64,000 nt of DNA from Superficieibacter sp. HKU1 (lineage in GTDB: Bacteria; Pseudomonadota; Gammaproteobacteria; Enterobacterales; Enterobacteriaceae). Below the pieces are notes generated by a model that was not told the origin of the DNA, searched no databases, and worked only from the letters and a program-made list of their open reading frames with translations. A program made the translations under genes and the position numbers. Each line of letters opens with the position of its first letter. The first letter of the stretch is position 1. The stretch covers positions 4,154,001-4,218,000 of the forward strand of contig NZ_CP119754.1 of NCBI RefSeq assembly GCF_029319185.1, written 5' to 3'. Of the stretch, positions 1-8,478 are shown one piece after another.

Positions 1-215
1 AAACGCCGGGTGCGGGACTCTTGTTTTCCAGAGAAAGCGCTGGGACATGTGGAGAAGAAAGACGACTAACAACCCTATGCTAGCGGAGAAAGTGGAGTTT
101 ATAGGTAATCTCTACGGCTAAGCGTATCGGCAACGTTAACCCCCGTGGTTAACGTATGCCAGCAATTTGATAAGAATGGTATTATTGATGTCAGCCTACA
201 ACCCGGAGACCCTGT

Positions 216-461
216 ATGAACAACGAAATCCCACTGAAGTATTATGACATCGCCGATGAGTACGCGACCGAATGCGCAGAGCCGGTGAAAGACGCTGAAC
301 GCGATCCCCTGGCACACTATTTTCAACTGCTGATCACCCGCTTAATGAATAACGAGGAGATCAGCGAAGAAGCGCAGAGAGAAATGGCCAGCGAAGCGGG
401 TATTAACGAGCAACGTATTGACGAGATAGCCACGTTCCTCAATCAATGGGGTAATGAGTAA
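216..461 (+). CDS. ymjA: YmjA-like DUF2543 family protein
   Basis: Encodes an 81-residue acidic, soluble protein with no signal peptide or membrane segment. I recognise it as the enterobacterial YmjA/DUF2543 family by its length and by stretches such as KYYDIADEYATECAEPV and the C-terminal FLNQWGNE. The family has no established function. A GGAGA lies about eight bases before the ATG, which supports this start. It stands alone on the plus strand, 41 bp upstream of a TetR regulator. In E. coli K-12 ymjA sits near the puu genes, so this location is different. Identity is from memory of the family. Confidence 0.75.
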   Translation: MNNEIPLKYYDIADEYATECAEPVKDAERDPLAHYFQLLITRLMNNEEISEEAQREMASEAGINEQRIDEIATFLNQWGNE

Positions 462-502
462 TTCGCGGGCGCGTTCGTTAGCTTGAGGGTTCGCATTCTG
501 AA

Positions 503-1144
503 ATGACTAAACCACGCTCACTTATTCCCCGGAAAAGGCCGCGTCAGGCGCGGGCAACGGCGACGCTGGACGCCATTTTCGAGGCGGCTATTCAGCTTTT
601 AGTCATTGAGGGACCCCAGCGCCTGACCACAACGCGCGTGGCAGAACGGGCTGGCGTTTCGGTGGGCACCATGTATCAGTACTTTCCGCATAAGGAATCG
701 CTGCTATACGTACTTAATGAGCGCTATCTGGAAGCCCTTGCCGAAAAAGTCGAGGCGGCGTGCCTGACCTTCTACGGCCTGCCCGTATCACCGATGGTGG
801 AGGGGCTGATTGAAGCCTACTGGCGCGCCAAAACGGAACGACCTGAAGTCACGCGGGCGTTATATCTTTCTATTGCTGAACTGGATAACGGCCCATTAGT
901 GGAAGCCTTTCGACGCCGCGTTAATGTTGCTGTATCCGCGATGCTGCGAAGCGCATCAGACATGAATCTGCTGAATATCGAAAGCGTGAGTCTGATACTG
1001 ATCACCGTGATTTTTGGGACCGTGCGCAATACGTTCGAAATGAACCTGCCTGAGACCACCGTGGCGGTACTGCAAAGGCAACTGATCCAGATGTGCCAGT
1101 CGTATTTGATGTCGCTAAAGGGCGTATCCTGCATGAGCACATAA
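503..1144 (+). CDS. TetR/AcrR family transcriptional regulator
   Basis: A 213-residue DNA-binding repressor-type protein. The N-terminal region (about residues 18-65) carries a typical TetR helix-turn-helix: LTTTRVAERAGVSVGTMYQYF followed by a lysine and KESLL-type helix, preceded by a basic RKRPRQAR segment. The rest is helical and should form the ligand-binding and dimerisation domain; it is variable in this family, so the inducer cannot be guessed. No palindromic operator was obvious immediately upstream. The downstream neighbour is convergent (MBL-fold protein), so a regulatory link to that gene is only a guess. Ribosome binding site is weak. Confidence 0.85.
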   Translation: MTKPRSLIPRKRPRQARATATLDAIFEAAIQLLVIEGPQRLTTTRVAERAGVSVGTMYQYFPHKESLLYVLNERYLEALAEKVEAACLTFYGLPVSPMVEGLIEAYWRAKTERPEVTRALYLSIAELDNGPLVEAFRRRVNVAVSAMLRSASDMNLLNIESVSLILITVIFGTVRNTFEMNLPETTVAVLQRQLIQMCQSYLMSLKGVSCMST

Positions 1145-1204
1145 CGGTGATAAACGTCCTGTGTCCGGGTATCCGTGAAAAGCCCACATTCCCTCCCCCC
1201 TCAA

Positions 1205-1996
1205 TTAACCAAGACAGGCAATATACTTTTCACCTGACCGACGCACGATGTCATCCGCATTTTCCGTTATATTCTGCCCTTCAAACGCGCCGTAGAGTTT
1301 TGAAAATTTCACGGCGCTCAGACGGCGCGTAATATCCTTAATGGTTGCGGCTGGCAGCGGCAGCATATTGGGATAACTCCACATGAAAGAGACGGCATCC
1401 GCGCCGGGAGTCACCTGGAGGATATCGCCTGCCAGCAGTATCCCGCCGTCCTGCGCCCGGTGCAGCACGCTGCCGCCGGCAAAATGTCCGCCGAGACGTA
1501 TTATGCTGACGCCAGTCGCCAGCGTCAGGGTGTCGCCTTCCCAGAGTGTGATCCAGGGACTGTCACGCATGATCCACTCGCTATCGCTGGCATGAAGATA
1601 AATCGGCGCATGAAACTCGGCAGCCCAATCCTGCATGGTGGTATAGTAATGCGGATGGGAGATAGCAATAGCCTTTAGTCCGCCCAGTGCAGAAATTAAC
1701 GTTTTTGTGGCATCGTCGAGATTAGCAATACAGTCCCAGAGAATATTTCCCTCCGGGGTTCTCAGAATAAAAGCGCGCTGATTAATGGCAAAATTGGGTA
1801 CGGTTTTGAGGCTGAGGAGATAAGGCTCGTGCTTTTGCCATTTATTAGAGTGTGAAGCGCTTAAACGGTCTACACCGATCCATGCCTGTCCTGTCACCGG
1901 TACAAACTGACGCTCATCTTCACAAATTTTGCACTGTGCTGGTGAGGCATCGGTGGCTTCGAAAGAGGTGCCGCAGGCTTTACATAGCATAATCAT
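1205..1996 (-). CDS. MBL-fold metallo-hydrolase with N-terminal zinc ribbon
   Basis: A 263-residue cytoplasmic protein. Residues 1-30 hold two CxxC pairs (Cys5/Cys8 and Cys22/Cys25), a small zinc-ribbon or rubredoxin-like knuckle. The rest has metallo-beta-lactamase-fold landmarks: SHPHYYT (first metal motif), GGHFAGG (downstream histidine) and LLAGDIL (bridging aspartate). The first motif reads HPHYYT, so the usual HxHxDH aspartate and final histidine are replaced, suggesting a reduced metal site or a changed function. It is transcribed toward the TetR gene. The substrate is unknown; glyoxalase II or another hydrolase would be over-prediction. Confidence 0.75.
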   Translation of the reverse strand: MIMLCKACGTSFEATDASPAQCKICEDERQFVPVTGQAWIGVDRLSASHSNKWQKHEPYLLSLKTVPNFAINQRAFILRTPEGNILWDCIANLDDATKTLISALGGLKAIAISHPHYYTTMQDWAAEFHAPIYLHASDSEWIMRDSPWITLWEGDTLTLATGVSIIRLGGHFAGGSVLHRAQDGGILLAGDILQVTPGADAVSFMWSYPNMLPLPAATIKDITRRLSAVKFSKLYGAFEGQNITENADDIVRRSGEKYIACLG

Positions 1997-2287
1997 TTAC
2001 TTGCTCTCTCTGGTCAGGTAGTGCGTCTCAAAAATTGTGCTAAGTCAGCGGGTTCTTCAGACGAATAAGACAGATCGGCCTCGTTAAAACCGCCTCAACC
2101 TCCGTCAACAGGACCACAAATATCCTTAGCCTTTTGGATTTATCGTTACCGAACCATAGACCATAAACACGTGAGTTGATCCTGACGATCCTTTATATGC
2201 ACCCTGACCGCCGCTAAAGCGACAGGTCCCTGCAGTGAATTCCCAGGTCTTAAAACAGGAATAACAATAACAGCCACTACCAAATAT

Positions 2288-2305
2288 GATAATGATAATC
2301 ATTAT
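2288..2305. promoter_or_regulatory. Fur box before the siderophore receptor gene
   Basis: GATAATGATAATCATTAT matches the 19-bp Fur consensus at essentially every position and lies about 70 bp upstream of the receptor start. An AT-rich half-site-like stretch (AATAAAAATCATTAC) follows at about 2315-2329. Iron-replete Fur should therefore repress the receptor. The remainder of the 376-bp gene-free stretch 1997-2372 shows nothing else certain; a weak minus-strand reading frame in it is discussed under findings. Confidence 0.9.
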
Positions 2306-2372
2306 TTTATTGCAAATAAAAATCATTACCAATAAATTATTTTGCGCAAATTTTAAAGGGTAAGTGGCTACT

Positions 2373-4676
2373 ATGATGATAAAAAATGCGTATCGATTAT
2401 CGCTTCTGGGTACCGTGATGGCAGGTAATCTTGTCGTACCGTTGGCAAATGCTAACGACGTAGATACGACGGTAAATCAGGAAACAGTAAAAACGCACGT
2501 GGATCAAAAGAGTGAAAAACTGGCGACCAACGTGCAGGAAGAAAACAGTAGTGAAACAATGGTAGTAACGGCCAAAGAGCAGACGTTACAGGCGCCTGGC
2601 GTCTCGATCATTGACAGCGAAGCTATCAAAAAAAATCCAGTTCAGCGTGACGTTTCTGAAATTATCCGCACCATGCCAGGTGTGAATCTCACCGGGAATT
2701 CCAACAGCGGCCAGCGCGGTAATAATCGCCAGATTGATATCCGGGGTATGGGTCCGGAGAACACCTTGATCCTGATCGATGGTATGCCTGTATCCAGTCG
2801 TAACTCGGTGCGCTATGGCTGGAGCGATGAACGAGATACACGAGGTGATACCAACTGGGTACCGCCAGAAATGATTGACCGCATCGAGGTCATTCGCGGC
2901 CCGGCGGCGGCGATGTACGGCAGCGGCGCTATGGGTGGTGTCGTCAATATTATTACCAAACCTGCGACGGATGAGTGGCACGGCAACCTCAACACCTATT
3001 ACAACGTTCCCCAGCATAAATCCGAAGGCAGCACCAAACGCTACAACGGCAGTTTAAGCGGTGCGCTGGCTGATAATTTGACCCTGCGGCTCTACGGCAA
3101 CTGGAATAAAACGCAGGCAGATGCTCAGGACATCAATGAAAGCCATACCACACCGCGTATTGGCACCTATGCGGGGACTTATCCTTCGGGCCGTGAAGGC
3201 TTTATTAATAAAGACATTAATTCAGCCCTGCGCTGGGAATTTATGCCGATGCAGGCGCTGGAACTGGGCGCAGGCTACAGCCGTCAGGGAAACCTGTATG
3301 CTGGCGATACGCAAAATACCAACAGTAATGCGCTGGTGAAAAAATATTATGGTAAAGAAACCAACGTGCTTTACCGCCAGACGCTCAATCTGAAATATAC
3401 CGGCGCATGGGACAGCGGCGTCACCACCAATAACTACATTCAGTTTGAAAAAACACGAAATTCTCGTCTTAATGAAGGTCTCTCCGGCGGAATAGCGGGA
3501 ATTTTTAGCCCTGGCAATGAAGGGTTTTCGACCATTTCACTCTACGACACCAACCTGCATTCAGAAGTCAATATTCCGGTTGATCTGTGGGTTAATCAGA
3601 CCCTGACGTTTGGCGGGGAATTTAATCACCAGGCAATGAAAGATCCGGCTTCCAATACTGAATCCACCAGCGGAGGCGGCTCGGTTAATGGAATTGGTGA
3701 TACCGGACGAAGCCAATACAGCTCAGCGGATATTTACGGCATTTTTGCGGAAGATAATATTGAATTAACGGACAGCACCCGTCTGACGCCCGCGATCCGT
3801 TTTAATCACCAGGATGTGAGCGGCAGTAACTGGAGCCCGTCACTGAACCTGTCTCAGGAGCTGAACAGTGACTTTACGCTGAAACTGGGCATCGCCCGCG
3901 CATGGAAAGCGCCGAATCTCTACCAGACCAACCCTAACTATCTGTTATTCAGTAAAGGCCAGGGCTGCTACGGCGGCGGTGCCTGTTATTTACAGGGTAA
4001 TAGCGATCTGAAAGCAGAAACCAGCGTTAATAAAGAAATCGGCATTGAATATAATCACGATGACGTGCAGGCCGGTTTGACCTGGTATCGCAATGACTAC
4101 CATGACAAAATTGAAGCAGGATATACGCCGGAATATAACAACGGCTCGGCAAATATTTTTAAATGGGAAAATGTCCCCAATGCTGTTGTGCAGGGGCTGG
4201 AAGGCACGCTCAACTTCCCGATTACTGATACCCTGAAAATGAATAACAACCTGACGTATATTATTGAGAACAAAAACAAAAGGAACAATGATTACCTGTC
4301 GGTCATTCCTCAATATACGATCAACTCGACGCTAAACTGGCAGGCAAACAATGAATTGTCGGTTCAGGGAACGCTGACATGGTATGGCCGACAGAAGCCA
4401 AAAAAATATAATTATCAGGGCATTCGCACGTCCGGTAGTGAAACCCGCCAGGTATCGCCGTATGCGCTGGTAGGGGCAAGCGCTACCTGGGCGGTAACGA
4501 AATATATGGACGTTACGGCGGGAATCGACAACCTGTTCGATAAGCGCCATTTCCGCGAAGGCAATGCCCAGAGTACCGGTAATGCAACAACGGGCGCCTA
4601 TCTGTGGGGGGCCGGAGCGAATACTTACAACGAGCCGGGCCGCACCTATTATATGCAGTTAGGCCTCCACTTCTGA
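2373..4676 (+). CDS. TonB-dependent catecholate siderophore receptor (FepA/IroN family)
   Basis: An outer-membrane beta-barrel that imports ferric catecholate siderophores (enterobactin, perhaps salmochelins) using TonB energy. From the ATG at 2373 it is 767 residues: signal peptide ending near ANA27, a TonB box (ETMVVTA, about residues 61-67), the plug domain with RQIDIRGMGPENTLILIDG and GPAAAMYGSGAMGGVVNIIT, then a 22-strand barrel ending in ...YYMQLGLHF with a terminal Phe. Many blocks match FepA and others match IroN, so I leave the symbol open. The roughly 33 residues between signal peptide and TonB box exceed those of FepA. A GTG at 2364 is an alternative start. It is Fur-controlled and convergent with an IroE-type esterase. 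Confidence 0.93.
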   Translation: MMIKNAYRLSLLGTVMAGNLVVPLANANDVDTTVNQETVKTHVDQKSEKLATNVQEENSSETMVVTAKEQTLQAPGVSIIDSEAIKKNPVQRDVSEIIRTMPGVNLTGNSNSGQRGNNRQIDIRGMGPENTLILIDGMPVSSRNSVRYGWSDERDTRGDTNWVPPEMIDRIEVIRGPAAAMYGSGAMGGVVNIITKPATDEWHGNLNTYYNVPQHKSEGSTKRYNGSLSGALADNLTLRLYGNWNKTQADAQDINESHTTPRIGTYAGTYPSGREGFINKDINSALRWEFMPMQALELGAGYSRQGNLYAGDTQNTNSNALVKKYYGKETNVLYRQTLNLKYTGAWDSGVTTNNYIQFEKTRNSRLNEGLSGGIAGIFSPGNEGFSTISLYDTNLHSEVNIPVDLWVNQTLTFGGEFNHQAMKDPASNTESTSGGGSVNGIGDTGRSQYSSADIYGIFAEDNIELTDSTRLTPAIRFNHQDVSGSNWSPSLNLSQELNSDFTLKLGIARAWKAPNLYQTNPNYLLFSKGQGCYGGGACYLQGNSDLKAETSVNKEIGIEYNHDDVQAGLTWYRNDYHDKIEAGYTPEYNNGSANIFKWENVPNAVVQGLEGTLNFPITDTLKMNNNLTYIIENKNKRNNDYLSVIPQYTINSTLNWQANNELSVQGTLTWYGRQKPKKYNYQGIRTSGSETRQVSPYALVGASATWAVTKYMDVTAGIDNLFDKRHFREGNAQSTGNATTGAYLWGAGANTYNEPGRTYYMQLGLHF

Positions 4677-4683
4677 CGATTAA

Positions 4684-4714
4684 GGCGGCGCAGGGGCTTC
4701 CCCTTCACGCCGCC
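4684..4714. terminator. Bidirectional hairpin between receptor and esterase genes
   Basis: GGCGGCG (4684-4690) pairs perfectly with CGCCGCC (4708-4714); an inner GGG/CCC pairing extends it. It sits between two convergent genes and can end transcription of both, although the T-tracts are short. Confidence 0.6.
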
Positions 4715-4733
4715 TCCTTTGATACCCGCCGGA

Positions 4734-5684
4734 TTAATCACAGGATGCCGATCCGCCTACCTTCCCGGTACTCATATCCAGTAACGCGCTCTTAAAAGAG
4801 GCGTCAAACATTGGTCCGTGCGACAGGCCAGGATAATCCCAGTAGTCCGCCGGGATCCCGTCACGCTGGAGGCTGGCAACGACGTCGTGGATACGAGGAA
4901 GGATGTCAGGCGCCTGAGTCTGTACGTTTTTCCCTGGGGACGCGGCACCTTCCATGAAAAACAGATGTTTATGGCAATAACGCGTTTTATCGACTGCCGT
5001 TAACCAGTTTAACAAAGCGAGATAACCTTGTCCCAGCGACGGGCTGGCACTGTAGTAATGCCTGAAGAACGATGAGGACAGCCATGAGTCGAGAACGAAC
5101 AGGCCGCCGTAAGAATGGCCCCACAGGCCGCGCTGCTGAGGATTAATATTAATCCCCTGCTCGACTGTCGGGGCAATGTGCTGCTCCAGCAACTGACGGA
5201 AATCGTTGCTTCCCCCCATCTCACGTCGGTTGCGGCCATTCTCCCCCTGCGTACCCTTCTTCCCTTCCCGGGCAGGGGTATAATCCCAGGCTCTGCTGTT
5301 TGACTCAAAAGGCAAGTTGGTCTGGTAGCCAATAGCAATGATGACAGGAGGCGTTTTTTCTGCCAGTTGCTTCAGCAACGTTTCCGACAGGCGTCCCATC
5401 ACCGCATTACCATCAAGCATATAAAGAACGGGATAGCCTGATGCCGCTGGCTTTTTATTCGGAATAGCCGTCCAGACCTTGTAATGTCTTTTGCCGTCGG
5501 CGGAATCGAACTGTTCAACCCTGAAATGATAAAGCGCCGAACCCCGATCGGCGATATTCGGCCCCAGAGGCTTCATATCCGGTTTAGCATACCCTTTCGC
5601 GCCGTACAGAAGAACGATACAAGAGATCGCCGAAAACAGCACCCTGCGCAGGTTACCGTTTTGACACTTGCGGCTATACATCAA
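4734..5684 (-). CDS. iroE: IroE-type periplasmic ferric-siderophore esterase
   Basis: A 316-residue alpha/beta hydrolase that linearises catecholate trilactones such as enterobactin or salmochelin in the periplasm. An N-terminal hydrophobic helix (about residues 14-29) acts as anchor or uncleaved signal, as in IroE. The nucleophile motif GHSYGG places Ser191 and the catalytic His289 is in LSHGPMF; these match the Ser/His dyad spacing known for IroE. It is convergent with a FepA/IroN-type receptor, the same arrangement as iroE-iroN and pfeE-pfeA. The glucosyltransferase iroB, exporter iroC and esterase iroD are absent from the window, so it probably processes imported siderophore. No Fur box was seen before its own start. 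Confidence 0.85.
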   Translation of the reverse strand: MMYSRKCQNGNLRRVLFSAISCIVLLYGAKGYAKPDMKPLGPNIADRGSALYHFRVEQFDSADGKRHYKVWTAIPNKKPAASGYPVLYMLDGNAVMGRLSETLLKQLAEKTPPVIIAIGYQTNLPFESNSRAWDYTPAREGKKGTQGENGRNRREMGGSNDFRQLLEQHIAPTVEQGININPQQRGLWGHSYGGLFVLDSWLSSSFFRHYYSASPSLGQGYLALLNWLTAVDKTRYCHKHLFFMEGAASPGKNVQTQAPDILPRIHDVVASLQRDGIPADYWDYPGLSHGPMFDASFKSALLDMSTGKVGGSASCD

Positions 5685-5933
5685 TGTGCCTTCCTTTTTA
5701 ACAGGTGAATTTATACAGCGGCCTGAACAGGACGATGCGGTACAAACTGTACAACGCGCAGACCTGCTCTATGCTGTAATCACGCTCCTGATAGAGCGTT
5801 GTTTTTGGAAACTGATTTCTTATCAAATTAACCTTTGCCAATGTTAATCAGCGCCACCGATTACAGCAATGCATAATGCAGGCCGCAAGGCTGCCGATAA
5901 ATACCATAGTGATTACTTTAACCGGTGTACCTG

Positions 5934-7244
5934 ATGCCATTGAATTTACTGAAACATTTTTTCTCTTTTACTCGCCCGCGCCCGGCGGCTTCGTTTAACG
6001 CGCTTGGGCAGGCAATGGCTGTCATCGAGTTTAGTCCTGCCGGGATTATTCAGAAGGCAAGTCCGCTTTTTCTGACAACAATGGGATACCGGGCTGATGA
6101 CATCATTGGCCAGCATCACAGCATGTTCTGCCCACCCTCGCTGGTCAACTCACCAGAATATCGCCACTTCTGGCAGCGTCTTGCCGCCGGTGAAAGCTTC
6201 AGTGATAAATTTCTGCGGCTGGCCAGCGGAAACCGCCCCGTATGGCTTGAGGCCAGTTATATTCCCGTCACCGATCGGCGCGGCAACGTATTTAAAATTA
6301 TCAAAATTGCGGCCGATATCTCCGATCGCATGATGTCAGCTCTTGAGCAGGAATCGCTCATCAATGCCATTAGCCGCTCTATGGCCGTCATTTCATTTGA
6401 TCCTGCCGGTCACGTGCTGGAGGTGAATGAAAATTTCCTGAATGCCACCGGTTATAAAAGAGAGGACGTACTCGGACGACATCACCGAATGTTCTGCTCC
6501 GCAACGCTTTACAAAAGTGAGGAGTATCGACAGTTCTGGCAGAGGCTTAATCAGGGGGAATTTTTCTCCGGTCAGTTTGCCCGCCTCAATCGTCGTGGCG
6601 AACCGCTCTGGCTCCGGGCGACCTACAATCCGGTCTTTGATAGCGATGGAAAACTGTACAAAATTACCAAGTTCGCTTCCGATGTCACGGAGCAGGTTCT
6701 GCGTAATAAACGGGAGCAGGACGCGGCCGTCCACGCCTGGGATATGGCAGTGCAAACCCGTGGAAGCGCGCAGGCCGGGGCCGATGTTATCGAGAACAGC
6801 ATACGGATGATTAACAGAATTGCGCAGGGGATGAACGACGTCTCCGCCGATGTGTCCCGCCTTAACAGTCAGTCTGACAGCATTGACGGTATGGTCGAAA
6901 CCATCCGCAGTTTCGCCATGCAGACAAGACTTATCGCGCTTAACGCCGCCATTGAGGCTGCAAAAGCAGGCGCATCCGGGAGAAGTTTTGCGGTTGTCGC
7001 CGGCGAGGTAAGAAATCTGGCGGCGAGCGTCAGTAGCGCCACCGAAGAGATCGAACGGGTTGTCGCAGCCAACAACCAGCTTGCCAAAGAAGTGCTTAAG
7101 GGCATTGAAAACAGCCTTGAAAACACCGGTCAGGGAGTGGCACTTATGCGCGAAGCGGGTGATGTGATCGCCAGCATTCAGAAGAACTCAGAGGGCGTGG
7201 AGAGTGCCGTTATGGATGTTGCCCGCTCGGTAAAAGCGGCATAA
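5934..7244 (+). CDS. Soluble PAS-PAS methyl-accepting chemotaxis protein (BdlA-like)
   Basis: A cytoplasmic sensor of 436 residues. Two PAS domains (about 20-135 and 140-255) are clearly duplicates of each other: both contain a GxHHxMFC motif, EYRxFWQRL and a closing FKIxKxAxDxxxx strand. The C-terminal half is a short MCP signalling hairpin containing the conserved RLIALNAAIEAAKAGASGRSFAV tip region (split here for length: IALNAAIEAAKAG then GRSFAVVAGEVRNLA). There are no transmembrane segments and no CheR/CheB-tethering pentapeptide at the end. The layout matches Pseudomonas BdlA, a biofilm-dispersal regulator. The GTG at 5925 is an alternative start; neither has a strong ribosome binding site. 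It stands beside the iron-uptake pair but no shared regulation is visible. Confidence 0.88.
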   Translation: MPLNLLKHFFSFTRPRPAASFNALGQAMAVIEFSPAGIIQKASPLFLTTMGYRADDIIGQHHSMFCPPSLVNSPEYRHFWQRLAAGESFSDKFLRLASGNRPVWLEASYIPVTDRRGNVFKIIKIAADISDRMMSALEQESLINAISRSMAVISFDPAGHVLEVNENFLNATGYKREDVLGRHHRMFCSATLYKSEEYRQFWQRLNQGEFFSGQFARLNRRGEPLWLRATYNPVFDSDGKLYKITKFASDVTEQVLRNKREQDAAVHAWDMAVQTRGSAQAGADVIENSIRMINRIAQGMNDVSADVSRLNSQSDSIDGMVETIRSFAMQTRLIALNAAIEAAKAGASGRSFAVVAGEVRNLAASVSSATEEIERVVAANNQLAKEVLKGIENSLENTGQGVALMREAGDVIASIQKNSEGVESAVMDVARSVKAA

Positions 7245-7354
7245 CCGATGGCGTGATGATGTCTTACGGGCGGGTATAGTTCGCAGGCGTTGAGGTTGTG
7301 CAGCCCCTCAATCATGCTAAACAAACCCATTTGTTCATCTGCCGAAAGCTGAAT

Positions 7355-7379
7355 ACAGGCGATTATTCAGATCGCCTGT
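7355..7379. terminator. Perfect 9-bp hairpin after the PAS-MCP gene
   Basis: ACAGGCGAT (7355-7363) and ATCGCCTGT (7371-7379) form a perfect stem with a 7-base loop between two convergent genes. No strong T-run follows on the plus strand (CACTATAAGCGTTTTC), so it may be a weak or Rho-assisted terminator. Confidence 0.45.
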
Positions 7380-7420
7380 CACTATAAGCGTTTTCTTTAT
7401 AGCCCGACCGTCTGGCGGCA

Positions 7421-8452
7421 TTATTGCCCGGTGAGCTCTCTGCGAATAATGTCCGCCCCTGCGCTCAGGGCATTCAGTTTGCCATTAGCGACCCGACGAG
7501 ATAACGGAGCCATACCGCAGTTAGTCGCCGGATAAAGCTTATCGGCATCCACAAACTGAAGCGCTTTGCGTAACGTATCGGCGACGTCCTCTGGCGTTTC
7601 TATAGTATTGGTTGCCACATCAATGGCCCCCACCATCACTTTTTTACCGCGAATCAGTTCCAGCAGATCCATCGGTACATGTGAGTTATGACATTCCAGA
7701 GAGATAATATCGATAGTAGACGTTTGCAGTTTAGGAAACGCTTCCTCATATTGTCGCCACTCGGATCCCAGCGTCTTTTTCCAGTCGGTATTGGCTTTAA
7801 TGCCATAGCCATAACAGATATGTACAGCCGTTTCACATTTAAGACCTTCGACCGCTTTCTCTAAAGCCGCGATCCCCCAGTCATTAACTTCATCAAAAAA
7901 GACGTTAAAGGCAGGCTCATCAAACTGGATAATATCAACGCCAGCCGCTTCTAATTCCCTGGCTTCCTGATTGAGAATTTTCGCGAATTCCCAGGCTAAT
8001 TTCTCGCGGCTTTTATAATGCGCATCATACAGCGTGTCGATCATCGTCATCGGCCCTGGCAGCGCCCATTTAATAGGCTGCGTGGTCAGCTGACGTAAAA
8101 AACGGGCATCCTCAACAAACACAGGCTTCTGGCGTGCCACCGCGCCCACGACGGTTGGTACACTTGCATCGTAGCGATTGCGGATTTTGACGACTTCACG
8201 TTTTTCAAAATCAACGCCGCTAAGATGCTCGATAAACGTGGTGACAAAGTGCTGACGCGTTTGTTCGCCATCGCTGACGATATCAATACCTGCCCGGAGC
8301 TGATCGTCGAGGGCCAGACGCAGAGCATCCTGTTTTCCTTCTGACAATTCTTCATTCTGTAACTTCCAGGGAGACCAGAGCGTCTCAGGTTGCGCCAGCC
8401 AGGAAGGTTTAGGTAAGCTGCCAGCAGTCGACGTGGGTAGTAATTTTTTCAT
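7421..8452 (-). CDS. mesD: MesD-type folate-independent methionine synthase core
   Basis: A 343-residue protein homologous to only the C-terminal catalytic barrel of MetE. The MetE zinc ligands are all recognisable: His211 and Cys213 in VHICYG, Glu253 in ISLEC, and Cys312 in ATNCGM. The N-terminal folate-binding half of MetE is missing, so it cannot use methyltetrahydrofolate-triglutamate the usual way. Its immediate upstream partner is DUF1852 (MesX); the MesD/MesX pair is described in Acinetobacter as a methionine synthase that needs MesX and oxygen. The ATG at 8452 is chosen over an earlier frame start because AAGG lies nine bases upstream. The gap to mesX is 26 bp, so they form an operon. 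Confidence 0.85.
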   Translation of the reverse strand: MKKLLPTSTAGSLPKPSWLAQPETLWSPWKLQNEELSEGKQDALRLALDDQLRAGIDIVSDGEQTRQHFVTTFIEHLSGVDFEKREVVKIRNRYDASVPTVVGAVARQKPVFVEDARFLRQLTTQPIKWALPGPMTMIDTLYDAHYKSREKLAWEFAKILNQEARELEAAGVDIIQFDEPAFNVFFDEVNDWGIAALEKAVEGLKCETAVHICYGYGIKANTDWKKTLGSEWRQYEEAFPKLQTSTIDIISLECHNSHVPMDLLELIRGKKVMVGAIDVATNTIETPEDVADTLRKALQFVDADKLYPATNCGMAPLSRRVANGKLNALSAGADIIRRELTGQ

Positions 8453-8478
8453 ATCAGATAACCTTTTATTCCGGTAAT

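Noticed and set aside
1..69. Possible C-terminal tail of a gene entering from the left (frame 1, ending EKKDD then TAA)
   Set aside because: Only 22 codons are visible, with no recognisable family and no way to tell it from chance.
5772..5868. 10-bp inverted repeat TGCTGTAATC / GATTACAGCA between iroE and the PAS-MCP gene
   Set aside because: Exact but far apart (77 bases) and not placed at a start or stop; kept only as a note.
7245..7354. Minus-strand protein-like stretch after the PAS-MCP gene (LFSMIEGLHNLNACELYPP)
   Set aside because: No start or homology recognised, and the frame continues as antisense of the receptor gene.
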